A stretch of 64,000 nt of DNA from Cristatella mucedo (GCA_009760855.2 WPIO01000073.1:1734501-1798500), one strand, 5' to 3'. Shown: positions 21,080-34,199, counted from the first letter of the stretch. The notes: generated by a model from the letters alone, not told the origin. Made by a program: numbers and translations.

Positions 21080-23540
21080 GCATTCAATTAACCCCGATTA
21101 TTGATTCTCTTAAAGCGAGTTGTAAAGCATCTGGATAGAGACTGTGTGCCATTGAGATGCCGTAAAAACGATCTTTACGAAAAATAACGATGAACTCGAT
21201 AAACACCCGAAATTACTGTGTACGTAGCTTTCTATCCATTTGTTTCTATCCATTTATTTTTTTTTTATGTCCATTTATATTTATTTCCTCTCTCTCTCTT
21301 TTGTCATCCTTTGTCACTATCTATCTACATTTGTTTCTTTCCACCTTTTTTGTTTATATTACATCATTGGTGCATTGTAATCCTGATTTTGAAAGGTGCC
21401 TCAAGATCACTGCGTGCCTAAAACGAGGTACACCTAAATTTTATAAATCTGCTCTCAGCGTTCCTAGAAACGGTCAGCCTGTTGAGCGATGCGGATCACT
21501 CTAAAAAAGTAGTTGACATCTCTAAAAAAGGTGAGTGATTGATTATTTTAAGTATTTGCCCGGTTATCAAAAAATCCTAGTTTTCTCTATTTGGTAACCT
21601 AATGCATCAAGAAAGTGGAATATTTTAGACCTAAAGCTTGCCGTATACAAATTCGCATACAAATGAACCAGATCATACAAGAATTAGTAAAAGAAGAATC
21701 GAAAAAGCCTTTCAGCCGAATCTAACTTTCTCCCTCTCGAAACTTAAAAATGTGGACCACTTTAGAGAGATTAAGCCATGCTAAAGTCAACAGGTCAGTG
21801 TCATGTCACCAGTGCAAGATGAATGTCCAAAAAGGACGCCAGTACATTAAGCTTTTCCATTAAAGTGATTCGGTCATATTGACGGCCGACACTAAGCAGA
21901 ATTGTGTCAGTTTTTTGTTAGGCCATCCACCTACTTACAAAAAATTTGGATTAGTCACACTCTTATAAATCTCTTCAATTTCCAAATGCAGATATTGTCA
22001 AACAGACGTTGGTATTATTCTCACTATACGTTTCACTTAGCTTGGCCTTTCGAAACGCTCTCTTCGCTGCAGTAAACTCGTGTTTTTCATCCGGTATGCT
22101 CAGCGTGCGTAATTATGTATGATTCGGTGCACGCTTCAAAAACACAAGTCTTACTAACCAGCGGTTGTGAGTGTCTTCATGTTTTCTATGGCATCCTGGA
22201 CTACTCGCGATACGCTTTGTTATTGCTTGCTATTACACTAAGGCTTACGCACCGATTCTCATTCAGCGAGTTGCAAAACGTCGAGATAGAGATTAACTTC
22301 AATTAGGATGCTATGCAAGCAACCTTTGCATTCTGTATTTAGCACTTTTAGATAATGCAGTGCGAATGCCAGCACCTTAAACATTCTGCAGAGTCATGGC
22401 TCGAGCACGCCAAACTAATGACTACAGCATGCTTGAGATGGAGGATCAAGAAGTTGTGTGGGCATGTTCTTCGAGAAGCTTCAACCCGGTGCTGCTTTCT
22501 TCCTGCCAGACTCGCCCCTCAGGAGTCCGAATCGAACTGTCACGCACTCAAGTGTTTCACTTTGTCCTTGACGCTGCCGATTTGGCACATAGAATGCACT
22601 GGAAGACCAACGACATACATTACGTATAGTGCAAATAAGAAAAATACACTATTCATTGCTAGAAAATGAAGATCCAAATACAGATGCATCGCCAAACGAT
22701 CTAGCAACAAACGCTTTTTGAAGAATGGATGGCGTAATCCGCTCATCGACGTCTCCTCACCGTAGTGCAAGTAATGCCTGCCCAGCTCACTTTCACCTCC
22801 TTGCTGCTGCTAGCCACTAGCCAAATTGTATCGTCCCTGATAAGAATTTTACAGATAAATACTTTATTATTTATAATTCGTTATTTTAAGTGCACTTTCT
22901 TTGGCTCAGTCTCCGAAGTCCTCCGAAGGTCCACTGTCGTCTCTTGTTGGTAACGTGATGTTGCCGACCGCTTCCAGCGGTTGTGATGGCCGTGAACGCT
23001 CTGCTGCCACTACACAAACATGCCTTAAAGTCAGCTTACCTCTTTCCAATAAATATTATATTTTTGAAACTCCAACGTTGGAGCCAGAGGGGTCAGGGGC
23101 ATTTCTAAGCCATAGCGGGCGGCAACCTAGGCCGCCCCCTATTATTACCCCTAACCGTCACCTGCGACAAAATTATTTCCAAATTCCAGTCGATGAGCAA
23201 CCGCTGAGTTTGGGTCAAATAAACACCATGTTTTGTGCTATGGACGCGTCTCAGCAATCGGCCTCGATCTCGTTGCACCAGTTCAGTCATGGGTTACAAT
23301 CGTGAAGGGCTGCAGGGGGGGGGTGGGATCGACTAAGCACTCGGAGCAATCCTTTATCTGGATGCTTAGTTACAAACCACTTCGGGTATTGCTAGACTAA
23401 TAATGGAGATCGCTTCAATATTAATTTCAATTTCGAGTGCAATAAGCAACTAAGTTGTGCAATGGAACGCACGATGTGAAATTGTTAGTCTTCGCTCGAG
23501 GTTTTCGTGAATTAACAAAGCGTGTCATCTTGCAAAAAGT
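21080..23540. other. Unrecognised sequence
   Basis: A pyrimidine-rich stretch lies at 21230-21360. Several ORFs of 60-134 codons (for example 22901-23305 plus, 22396-22629 plus) show no family resemblance, and I could not link them by splicing. Confidence 0.35.
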
Positions 23541-23547
23541 ATATATG

Positions 23548-24018
23548 AACCTATCGGCGGGGACCCGGGTCCCCAAAAAGGCCCCGTGCTCGAAGTGAAT
23601 TAATTATTTATTTTCTGGGAAATAGTCAAAATCGTAGAAAAACATCACGTTCAGTTCTACCTGTCATGTTAAAAACTGAGGTCGCCGATGCAGTTACCAC
23701 ATCCGCTCACGGCCGCCGTACACGGAGTTCGCACGGGCGCAACGGACTGGACGGCGGCGGCCTCCTCGGATCCCTGCCCGTTCGAGCGCTGCACGATTGA
23801 TGGAGTGCTTCGTGTTAGGAAAATGGTGGCGCAATGAACAAGCTTGACAGGGACGATTGTTTGATTGAATTAAAGAAGAAGATTTACGCATGGGTATATG
23901 ACAACCATGAGAAATCGATTGAGCCTATAACGATGTCGATCCGACTATTATTCGCGGCGTTATAGAGTTTTTGCAAGGACCGGGGCTTTTTGGGGACCCG
24001 GGTCCCCGTCAATAGGTT
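23548..24018. mobile_element. MITE: 471-bp nonautonomous DNA transposon
   Basis: The ends are inverted repeats of about 40 bp (aacctatcggcggggaccc / aacctattgacggggaccc reading inward). They contain the perfect palindrome ggggacccgggtcccc followed by aaaaag and gcccc. A direct repeat TATATG(A) flanks it (23542-23548 and 24019-24025), consistent with a target-site duplication of 6-7 bp. The interior has no transposase; the 65-codon ORF inside is unremarkable. The superfamily is not assigned. Confidence 0.8.
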
Positions 24019-24577
24019 TATATGAGACAAAAGCGCACAGCTATTTGTGATCGATGCCTCTTTGTATGATTTAACCGCGATTCCCGTTTCCTTTCTAAAG
24101 TCAAGCTGTTTCTATTTGTTGCAGCGAATGCATGCACGAGAAGCAGTAGGACTGTGTAGTAGGACCGTTCAGAGCGGCAGGATGAATGAGCATCACTCGT
24201 TCCTACCTTGAAAAAGCAATCAAGCAGTTTCCTGTCCTTCTTTAAACGAAGGATTCGCTGTTTTTTTGCGTGCGCTTGTTTTGATCACATGCGCTATCGT
24301 TTCTCAAGGCGTGTAACAACACGCACCAAATTACATGATTAAAAAGGCAAAAGCACCTCGGATACCATAAGTATTTTGAAGGTGATGCTATTTGCCTAAT
24401 CCTTCAAGTCATACTGCTCTCCGTCCTCACTCCATTCCCCGACAAAAGAGACCATAGTGGTAAAATAGATAGATATGAATGCCTACACATCCTGTATAAA
24501 TCGCAAATGGAAGATTCTCAGTATGGCTCAAAGATATGGATCGGTGGGTTCTAACATTGCAAAGGCATTAATTTTGC

Positions 24578-24711
24578 AGGTTGGCTTAGCTGTTAAGGTG
24601 CTCGTCCCAATCAAGGTCTGACCCCGCGGCATATGTGAAGAGCCTGGATAGAGTAAAGATTAAGTTCCCTTTGGGTGCTATGCAAATTTATTATTAATTA
24701 TTAAAAAAGAA
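24578..24711 (+). mobile_element. SINE family A copy
   Basis: ggttggcttagctgttaagg (A box), gcggcatatgtgaag, then the hairpin region tggatagagtaaagattaag and an ATT-rich end. It is diverged. Confidence 0.7.
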
Positions 24712-25598
24712 AGCTCATAAATTCATATAGAGTTAAAAGTTCCTGCAAATAGCTCGAAAAATCCGTGATTTTCTCGAAAGGCGATGAACGAGCCGGCGAC
24801 GAGTACACAGCCAATTTCGTTCTCGTCTTTCAGGCATTATATTTGTAAGTATTTCGAACCCTCACTTTGCTCTTTGCAGCCAGACTCGTGACGATGAATC
24901 TCTTATGTCCTCTGCAATTGCTCCATCGCATGCAGGAAATTCTAACTTGCTAAGAAGCCCGGCAAGGCAGCCAAGTACGTACGTAGCACCCAATGCACGG
25001 CCTCTGCTCGGAATTGACAGAAAGGTCGATAACGCCAGCCAAGCAGATTTACTATCTGGCTTCTTTTCATTCAGCAGTCTCAGCTTCAACAGATCTTCTC
25101 AAGGAAGTAAATTGAATGTCCCTTTCATTGGGCTTCTGGCGTCTTGACGAAAGATGCAAGTGGAGGTATATCTATTAACAAATTGACTGTCACATTCAAT
25201 TTTGCAAGACTGTAGACTACGGTAAACTAGAAATGGCATCAAGATCATTACGCGGCCAAAAGGTTTCATGGCTATATGTAAAATACTTGGAGTCTGAATG
25301 TCAAGCAAATATTCCTAAAGTTTAATACCTATTTGGCAAACGGCTAGTTTCCGTATTTCCTTTAACAAGCCTAGGAGAACTGGCTAACTGTCGCATTTTG
25401 TAATGTGATTTGATGGGGATTGAGTTCATTCATGACGCTATAAAAACGAATTGCTTTTACTTTAGTCTGAATTTTCTAGATAAAGGGGATAGTGGCCAGA
25501 CTCTTTATTCTACATAAAGTCAAGCAAACAAAATATTTTCATCCTTTTTGTCCAATACCAACTCGGTTTACCAGTTATCAGAAGCATGGCGCTCGGGC
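24712..25598. other. Unrecognised sequence
   Basis: Short ORFs only (80 codons or fewer), overlapping on both strands at 24862-25147. No supported exon. Confidence 0.35.
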
Positions 25599-25599
25599 T

Positions 25600-25950
25600 T
25601 AGTAATAATATTAGGTCATTCTACAACAACCTAAGATAACTAAATCTTTAACCGAGTGCTTTACAAGTCGCAGCGAAAGCAGCAACAACCAAGGGTTGCT
25701 GACATATATTATATCATGCTTGCACAAGCAATCAAGTAGCATGCTTAGGCAAGCTTGCTACAGCACACAAGAAGACTCTCGGCGCCATCGGTTAGTATTA
25801 ACCTCAGGCGACTAAAACGCCCTGAATCGAGCACGGGTAAGCATGCAAAACACGCAGGAACAATCAAGACGAGTTCACTCAGGTGATTGAAAATCAGACC
25901 GAAACAGGTGCGTTTTTAGCTTATACCTACAAGACATTGTAGATCATAAC
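25600..25950 (-). mobile_element. Old LINE family A 3' fragment
   Basis: Degraded hairpin (acctaagataactaaatctt ... gagtgctttaca), the UTR 'atatcatgctt' and the C-terminal 'aaacaggtgcgtttttagct' block. It faces the next copy head to head. Confidence 0.6.
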
Positions 25951-25989
25951 ATTTTTGCAGGTAGTAACCAAAGGTGAGAGCGAGTAACA

Positions 25990-26400
25990 GCCTTTCAATG
26001 CTTATTCGAAACTACTGCACATCGTGCGAACCTCGATTTCTTTTGGAAATCGTGCCTAAGTTCGTATGCTCCCCAAAGCCAGGAACTTATTCCCGACTGA
26101 CGTCATGGCATCCCCTTCCCAACTTGACAGCATATTAAAAAGAAGCTAAAAATGCTCCTGTTTTGACAGCTCTTGCGATTTACCCTTCGTGCACTTATGC
26201 ACGCTGACACTGTGCATACTGCCACTAACCAAATTTGCATTTTGAGACAGCGCATGTCGCCCTAACTTTGTTTGCTTATTGATATTGTGCATGTTACCAA
26301 CAGCCGTTTGATCGTGCTTCCTTTACAGCACATGCAAAGGGCCTAGAAAAAGATTAAGCTCTCTGAGGACACAAAACAAATGTGTCATTATTATTCTTAT
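25990..26400 (+). mobile_element. LINE family A 3' fragment, head-to-head with the preceding copy
   Basis: gcgaacctcgatttctttt, aggaacttattcccgactga, gcatactgccactaacca, a degraded hairpin and a tail of TTATTATT at 26385-26400. Confidence 0.7.
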
Positions 26401-26499
26401 CATTATCATTACTAATTGAGTCCCGATTAAAAGGAACTGCAGTAATCTAGTGATGATATCAGTAATGCATGAACTAGCTTGGCTGAGGTGTATTGTAGC

Positions 26500-26915
26500 C
26501 GTGTTTTTAACTCTGCTGAGCCACAAGGACTGAGTGGGTGTTATGCTGAAGTATTCTATTGTGTATTCAAAACCGAAGAAGCTGTCGATGTGCACACAGC
26601 AGACAACAGACTCCATCTCACGCAACAAGAGAAAGTGAGAAGCACAGCTGAATCAGCAGGGCAGTCGAGGAAGTGAGTCGCATGGAAGTAGCGGCTCAGG
26701 ACGCCTGGAAGGGATGACCCACAGTCGGCAGCAGGAGACAAGAAGTCGTTTTGTAAGAACTTTGGAAGTGAGTTACACAGTCTAGGACCTGCAGAAAAAT
26801 GTTTCTGTTACCAACGGTCTTTAAATGCATAAATGCAGTAGCTATTTTATTGTCCACAGAGGACCTGAGAGCACGAAAAGGCTGAAACCGGTGCAGCCGT
26901 TCAGCTAGGTTGTCA
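26500..26915 (-). mobile_element. LINE family B copy
   Basis: The minus strand carries the block from the RT C-terminus (aggctgaaaccggtgcagcc on plus) to catctcacgcaacaagagaa. The 3' end is degraded. Confidence 0.75.
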
Positions 26916-26919
26916 TACC

Positions 26920-28360
26920 CTTGTCAAAGCAGGCATTGCCTAAATGGTCCTGCAGCTGGAGCAACACATGACTGACACCACGTGACTGTTTCTGTCACTT
27001 CTTTCACTCCTAATCAAGACCTGCTCTAAGCACTTAAGAGTCGGCTCCTCTACTAAGAAATCTCCCAAAGCCCCATGCCAAACAAAAGATAGCAATCATG
27101 GCCGCTGACACTGACTGCTGCCAAGGACGATTTCCTTGCTCGTTTGCACAGCAGGTGAGTCGGTTATAAGAGATTCTATCCAATAGCTACGGCTGTCTAA
27201 AGATGCCAGCTGTCTCGTTACGCTAATCCAGCTATCCTGAGTGGCCTGCTACATTCCCTTGGCTATGCACTGCCTTGCAAAGCACCTGCTAGCCATGTCT
27301 GTGCAATGGCATGAATCTGGCAAGCCTTAGTGCTGGGCACTAGTAATAAAGCCGAGCGACGATCATGAACTTCCAGTCAACTTTAGCCAGGATCCCTGTT
27401 GGTGATCTTCCCTGATTAACTAGATGCTGTAGTTACAAGGCAGACTGCATGTGGCGTGGTCAGCAATAAAAGCAGGTGACCTTTTCTATCGTAGAGGACT
27501 CTTCGACAGGCACGAGTCCTCAAACTTGTTATTACAACCTTTATTGGGCTTGATTGGTGCTTGCTTTCGAGGTCGACCCCTTATCAGTCTGTCATCATCA
27601 CTTGACCAATCACTATCAGCTCAAGCCACAATACACATGCACAGAGTCATGCCAACAGTGGCTGTTAGATTCATGCTCTGACGGCACACTGGCAGCTATT
27701 CTCAAGCCACCATTGATGTCATCATCAAGTCCTCTCTCTCTCTTTTTTATCTGTTTGTGTGAGGGCGTGTGTGAGTGTGTACATGCTTGAGTGTGTGCAT
27801 GCTTTCGTGTGCATGCATGCATGTGTGCACATGTGAGCATGACTATTGCAGAGGTAAGATGAACAGGCCAACACTTCGATTGAGGCTTGATGCTCGGAAA
27901 CTGAGCTAATTCTAGTATTAAAATTCGGCAATTCGATGTAAATTCTGTCTGCAACTAGTGTATAATCCTATGGCTCATAGATTTTAGTAAGATTCAAAAC
28001 AAAGAAACAAAGAGACATTGTCATTCACGATGGCTTCAGTAGCTGAAATGCTACAGCAATGATCTCATTCAATTGGTTGAAAAGTACCCAGTGCATTTCT
28101 TCTTTCAGCACTTTTTTTACAGGAGCTACTGAGGTTGTGTCCTGCTGATGTTACTGCCTACAAGGCAAGTAACGAATCAAGGAGATGTAGGCACTGGCTT
28201 CTTAACTCGCATTAATATTGTCGTACATTAAAAATGCGATAGATGCCTAGCTCCTCCCCGAATGATGACCCTTTAAGTAAGTCTATAACTGGGATAAATA
28301 GACCTGTTCTTTAAGGCTGTAAGCCTGATCGCTATGCAAATTGACAAGAGTTCAGAGTTC
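26920..28360. other. Unrecognised sequence with a TG-rich patch
   Basis: 27765-27835 is an imperfect GTGTG/GCATGC repeat. No coding exon recognised. Confidence 0.35.
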
Positions 28361-28361
28361 T

Positions 28362-28745
28362 TAAATAATAACAAAAAGCCTTTTATAGCACTCCAGTGGA
28401 GCTGAATTTATCTGGGCACTTCGATTAGGCAGGAAAATAAGGATGCCAAATTTCTAGTGATAATATCATGCCTATCTGCAGCATGCATAAGCACACAAGG
28501 ATGATTTAAGCATACGTAGCAAATGCTGTTAGAAATCCGAGGAATGTTTATTTTAGCTTCAAATTTCGTCAAGTCAAGGGCTATGATTCCTCTTGGAGGA
28601 AAGTTCTGAGCCTTAGGTGATGTGGACTGAAGGCATGGCCTCCGAATGATTTGAGACCGGTTAGATGCCCGGCTGAGACCTGAGTACTGTGGGTCTCCGA
28701 GCTATCGTGCGATTAGGTTGCCTTGCAAGTTCAAGGTTGTTAATG
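28362..28745 (-). mobile_element. Old LINE family A fragment
   Basis: Degraded hairpin near 28375-28430, 'gcagcatgcataagcacaca', then the C-terminal block around 28560-28740 (ggcctccgaatgatttgaga corresponds to the GDRAF region). Confidence 0.65.
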
Positions 28746-29019
28746 GTAATTAGTTTGGGCTGCTCCCTGGGTTAGATGTATCACGGTGGAGACCAGCAGC
28801 AACAGACCTATCGCTTCCCTTGCCAAGCCGCCCTGTATGTCTTGTCAGCCTTCGGCTGATTGTACACCATTACTATGGTCAAGCTTTGATCCTACTTAAT
28901 CTTAATGCTGTAGACCCCTCCAAAATCTATGCGGTTATTCCAACCGATTGAGCTGGGGGGGTCAGTGGCATAGGTTCTACGTGGCCAGATATCCCGTGAA
29001 GTTGTGGGTGTGTCCCTGT

Positions 29020-29475
29020 GATACGACCTTTATGTGCTTATGCAGGCTGATACAGTGCATGCTGCTACTAACTGTACTTGCATGCTGACCCTGTGCATGT
29101 GATTCGTCCTTCATGTGCTTATGAGTGCTGACACGGTGCATGCTGCCACTAACCACATTTGCAGGCTGACCCTGTGCATGTCACCCCTAACCATGTTATT
29201 CATTTTTTGTTTATAAAGCATGATATTACTCACCATTCAATTGCATTTCCCTTTGCAGCAAATGTAAAGCGCCTAGAGAGAGATTGAGTTCTCTGAGGGC
29301 GCTTTATCAAGTGCATTATTCTTATTATGTCACCCCTAACCATGTTATTCTTGTTGTTTATTGAGCATTCTTCCCCTAACCATTCAATCGTGCTACCTTT
29401 GCAGCAAGTGTAAAGCACCTAGAAAGATATTGAGTTCTTTAAGGGCACTTAATCAAATAAATTATTATTATTGTT
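29020..29475 (+). mobile_element. LINE family A 3' ends arranged in tandem
   Basis: 29020-29325 holds two copies of the UTR unit (gctgac-ctgtgcatg, actaacc) plus hairpin and ATT tail. Immediately after, 29326-29475 repeats the last part of the UTR, hairpin (taaagcacctagaaagatat) and tail. Confidence 0.8.
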
Positions 29476-29582
29476 ATTTGTGGGGAGCTTCTTCAAGCTT
29501 TGCCGGTAGCTTCTTTGGTTGTGCAGCACAAGCTCGGCAAGGTGAGCTGCTTGAGATACTCCAGGCTGCTCATTTACTAGTT

Positions 29583-29852
29583 CTTATGCAATGACAACTA
29601 CTCTCCTGCTGCCGACTATAGCCCATCCTTTCCAGCCGTCCTAAACTGCTAATTCCATGCTAATCACTACCTCAACTGCTCTCCTGACTCTGCTATGCTT
29701 CCCATTTTCTCTTTGCTGCATGAGATGAAATCTGTTGGCTACCAAATGCGTACCGTAAGCCTCTCAGTCTGTGAGTGTGCTATACAAAACTCTCCAGTGT
29801 AACACCCATAAAGTCTGTGTGGCTCTGTGGAAGCACAGATGGAGATACATGC
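29583..29852 (+). mobile_element. LINE family B 3' fragment
   Basis: gcaatgacaactactctcct, cactacctcaactgctctcc, tttgctgcatgagatgaaat, ending gatggagatacatgcatac. The tail runs into a CATA repeat. Confidence 0.85.
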
Positions 29853-30030
29853 ATACACACACACATACATTCACACATACATGCACACATACATACATAC
29901 ATGCATACATACATACATACATACATGCATGCATGCATGCATATAAACACACATACATACATACATACATACGTACGTACATACATACATACGTACATAC
30001 ATACACAAATACACTCAAACATATATAGTG
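29853..30030 (+). repeat. (CATA)n microsatellite
   Basis: About 180 bp of CATACATA with CATG/CGTA variants. It has probably expanded from the LINE B tail. Confidence 0.95.
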
Positions 30031-30449
30031 CATAACAAATGAAGTTTTGAATTTTTCTGCAACATATATATGTTCATACATACATACACGCATACATACA
30101 TAGTGAATAACAAAGGAAGTTTTGAATTTCCCTGCAATTTACAACTTGAAATTAATTATGCTATTGACAAGCCCAAGTCCTGGCTGGCTATGAAGGAATG
30201 ACTAGCCACAGTCACTCTAGAAAGGATCTGGTGCAGTGGGGTTGACTCTAGCAAATGAATGGAGTATGAATGATAGGTGGATGACGGAGGATGCTTGCTG
30301 GTGAGCCGAGGCAGTCAGTGGACGGCAAGTTGTGCTGCAGTCCCGCAGTGCACGCTGAGAACTGGAAAGCAAGTTTCCTAGTCGTTACTGAATGTACTTA
30401 CAGTTATTAAAAAACTCTGAAGCTAGGTATATCTGTCGTTAGCGTTGAA

Positions 30450-31010
30450 GCTGCTACGTCAAACCACTTCTCACCGATCTGCACCGGCTCCAAATCAAGA
30501 ATTGCATCAACATTATGGTTTTTTCACTCACTTGTAGCTCCATTCATTCCCTGTCTCAAGCATACCTATCAGAACTATTCCCCCACCAGACTAGGTACCG
30601 TGCCGCCCACTTTTCTTAATCAAATCGTATAGCTACACCTCGTAAGAACCTCAAATCCTTTGGAGATCGTACCTATAGCTCCTTTGATCTCAAAGCCTTG
30701 AACTCACTCCCGACTGACGTCATGAACCCCCACATGACAACATATTAAAATGAAGCTACAAACGCACCTGTTTTTGACAGTACTTAGCGGGTCTTTGTGA
30801 TTTGTTCTTCGTGTGCTTATTCGTGCTGACAGTAACATGCTGCCACTAACCATATTTATATGTTGATACTATGCATGTTGCCCTAACAATTTTTGCTTTT
30901 GACATTGATATTGCCATCATCCGTCTGATCATGCTTCCTTTACAGCACATGCGAAGTGTAGTGAAAGAGATTTTCTCTGAAGGGCAGTATAAATCTATTC
31001 TTATCATTCA
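30450..31010 (+). mobile_element. LINE family A 5'-truncated copy
   Basis: It begins in the RT C-terminal block (ccacttctcaccgatctgca), passes ctccttt/gaactcactcccgactgac and the UTR, and ends in a reduced hairpin and TTATCATT. Confidence 0.8.
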
Positions 31011-31099
31011 TAAGACCTCTTCAACTAGTCGGATTGCTTGTTCTTCTGTGCAGGATCCGGCCCCTCTTTTGGCTATGGCTATTTAAAAGATCTTGGTAG

Positions 31100-31462
<363 letters not shown>

Positions 31463-31689
31463 TCAGCGTGGGGGAAGGTTGCCTAACTCAGTAGTGGCAC
31501 AGCAGAGCAGAGAGAGTCTTTAGGCCTCTGTAGGTATGTCGAAATTCCTCAAGCTATCGGGATCGAGAGCCCAAAAAGAACTTTTCCTCTGTCTTGCCTT
31601 TTAGGACAGGTTCCTCTCTGACCCGGATGCAGCTACTCAGGATTGGTGCTGACCTCTGCCTATTTTATTTGTTTTAAGCTGATTTTGCA

Positions 31690-31800
31690 GCCTTGTTTAC
31701 ATAGCGGCACAAGAGCCTCCACGGCTATCTCCACCATCTGTAGTGGTCAATAAAGGATCAACCACTGCAGAACTCGATTCCACGACTCCGTTCGTGTCCA
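31690..31800 (-). mobile_element. SINE family B fragment
   Basis: acatagcggcacaagagcct, ctatctccaccatctgtagt, ggtcaataaaggatc and a B-box-like region. It is followed at 31800-31890 by a stretch of LINE A UTR (cgtccttt/cgtgcttatgcgtg). Confidence 0.65.
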
Positions 31801-32232
31801 TGCGATTCGTCCTTTCGTGCTTATGCGTGTTACCGCTGGGCAAGCTGCCACTGACCATATTTAACCATATAACCCCTGCAACAACCAGAAGCTGACGACG
31901 AAGCAAATAAGCATCGCTTTTCCATCGCTTAGCGAATACGCGACTTTCATCGACGTTCTGGAAAACTACTGCTTTTTCATTAAGACAACTTTGATAAGAA
32001 CAAAGTAGAGATTCTTAGTTCTGGCCCAGTGAACGTCGAATGTCCATTTCGCCACTACCTCAATTCCTCTGGCGGGGCTTTCTCACAAGGGTGGCAAAAA
32101 AATTTTCTCACGCGACATAACCTCTACAATTCGGAGCGTGGTCAAACGTCACGCAGCCTTTACTTCAAAATGTTCGGGAAAGGCCCATTAGCCACTTCAA
32201 AAACTTGCTTGCCTACAACTTACTGTAAAAAA

Positions 32233-32368
32233 CAATTCATTTATATAGCGCCCCAAGAGAACTTAATCTCTATTCAGGCGCTTCACATATGCCTCGGGGC
32301 TCGAGCCCACAATCTCAGTCAGACCTTGGTCGGGGCGAGCACCTTAACCGCTAGAACCAAACCAGCTC
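32233..32368 (-). mobile_element. SINE family A copy, well preserved
   Basis: On the minus strand: gagctggtttggttctagcg, B-box-like gggctcgagcccc, hairpin agcgcctgaatagagattaa/gttctcttggggcgct, ending in atataaatgaatt. Confidence 0.85.
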
Positions 32369-32369
32369 G

Positions 32370-33270
32370 GCATTTAACTATTCATTTTAAAGTAAATGAA
32401 GTCGCCAATATTGAATAACCTGACGCAGGACTTGAAGCCAGACCACGGTCCTGAAGGGTTACCACCTTGCCTCTAGCCTAAGACCCAGGTGCCTTGCCAA
32501 TTAATTTATAATTTCACAACTTTTTGGAAGAGTCAGAAGCTACCTGCTAAGGATGCAAAACTGCGAAACCCTTTTCGACATTCAAAAATTAAGTTTTCCC
32601 TCAAACATATGGCATGTTAAATCAGCCGATTACGGCAGTTTTGTAAGATTATTAGTCGTTCCTGTCGTAATCATTAGGAACCACACTCATCTCATGATTG
32701 CTTTGGTTTAGATAGTGTAAAAGTCCATTGGAAGCGATGGTCACTGAGTGGACCGCTATGACTACTGCCCACCCGTAGCATCTTGTGATATGAAAGATTC
32801 AGCTCTTCGTTTAGGACGATCTTGCTATTAAGCTACAGGCGCTCTTTGCTAGTGCCTTGCTCTGCAACCGCTCTTTATCCATGTGACTTCTACGGTTCTT
32901 AAGCTGTGCTTTCAGAAGCTAGCATCACCAGGCATCCGGCACTCGTCTGCATGGACTAGCCCCTCCTACGTGCTCTGCTGTGCTTATGGCGAAGGCCTTT
33001 GGTAAGGCATCCTCTGCACGAACTCCTAATAGTGTTTTCATTTAGACAGCCCAAATCTGCCAGTTGAAGTTTCACCTCGGCAGGCCCCTTTGATCCCGCC
33101 AAAAAAAGAACTTCCTCTTTAGCAACTCTTATCATGCAATTGCCCTCTTAACAAACAAAAAAAGCAATACCCCCACCTGGAAACCTGACTCTGCCCTGAA
33201 CGTCCAAGCCAATGGCATGCCATACTAGCAGCTTTTCCAGCAGCATCGTAAAGCTAAAAGTGCCCGCCCC
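32370..33270. other. Unrecognised sequence
   Basis: No ORF or repeat family recognised. Confidence 0.35.
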
Positions 33271-33412
33271 TGAGTTAAGGTGCTCGCTGTTCACGACCGA
33301 GGTCGTGGGTTCGAATCCTGCTGTGGGCGATCCTTTATTGCCAACTGCAGGCGCTGGTGACAGCCGTTAAGAGTCTTCTTCGTCTAGACAAATGAGGCTG
33401 TTAGAGCAGCTA
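33271..33412 (+). mobile_element. SINE family B copy
   Basis: gttaaggtgctcgctgttca, B box gggttcgaatcct (canonical), gatcctttattgccaactgc, gtctagacaaatgaggctgt, ttagagcagctaat. Confidence 0.8.
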
Positions 33413-34195
33413 ATATCCTCCTCTTGAGGAACCAACCAATCAGACTCCACGTGCCGAAAGGTAGCCTGTCGACAAGCCTCTACAGTCGCTCTAGAGCCAG
33501 TTTTCATCTTGCTTTCTACCTGTTTGTGTCTTCAATTCGTATGGTACCAATAAGGCTGGGTGGTCCTAGACGTAGGAAAGGCTTGAAGAAGACTTAGCAG
33601 CCAAGCGTGGTTATACTTTTCGGCCAAGACTCGGGCGTGACTTTTCGAAAAACTAATCATAGGCTCCGTCAAGGGGCACGCCTTTTTCTTTGTGAAAAGC
33701 ATGACATCATCATGAAGTAATGATGATGGATTATTTTCTTAATTTAAAGTTTAAGGACACTTGAGGACTTGATTACAGAACACATGAAACCAAAATCAGA
33801 AATGAACTAATGCAGTAGTGTACAAGAACAGCTTAACTTACATTTAAACTTTATCCATGGAGTATTGGCCGAGTTATGGGATTAACAAAGCACACCGCTA
33901 CACTTTAAATGAAGCTTTTTCAAAGTTACAGGCAGTAGATATTTGTCTAGATGTGCCAAGCAAGGTTTAACAAGTTGGGACACAAGTCGTTTAAGATGCA
34001 GAGATCTGTACATGTTCTATTTTGCTTCTAGTTTACATCCTGATTAGACGTGGTTTGCATAATCATTTTCTTTAATAATTTCCTTTTACAAGATTCCATT
34101 TCTAACCTATTATTCTTTTAAAAGAAACCCTGAATAAAAACCGATCAATTTTGATCATTTTTTTAATTTTCTGATTATTCACTATTACCGTGCAC
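33413..34195. other. Unrecognised AT-rich sequence
   Basis: No supported feature. Confidence 0.35.
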
Positions 34196-34199
34196 AACT

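Noticed and set aside
29764-30093. Cys/Met/Tyr and His/Thr ORFs
   Set aside because: Translation of (CATA)n next to a LINE B tail.
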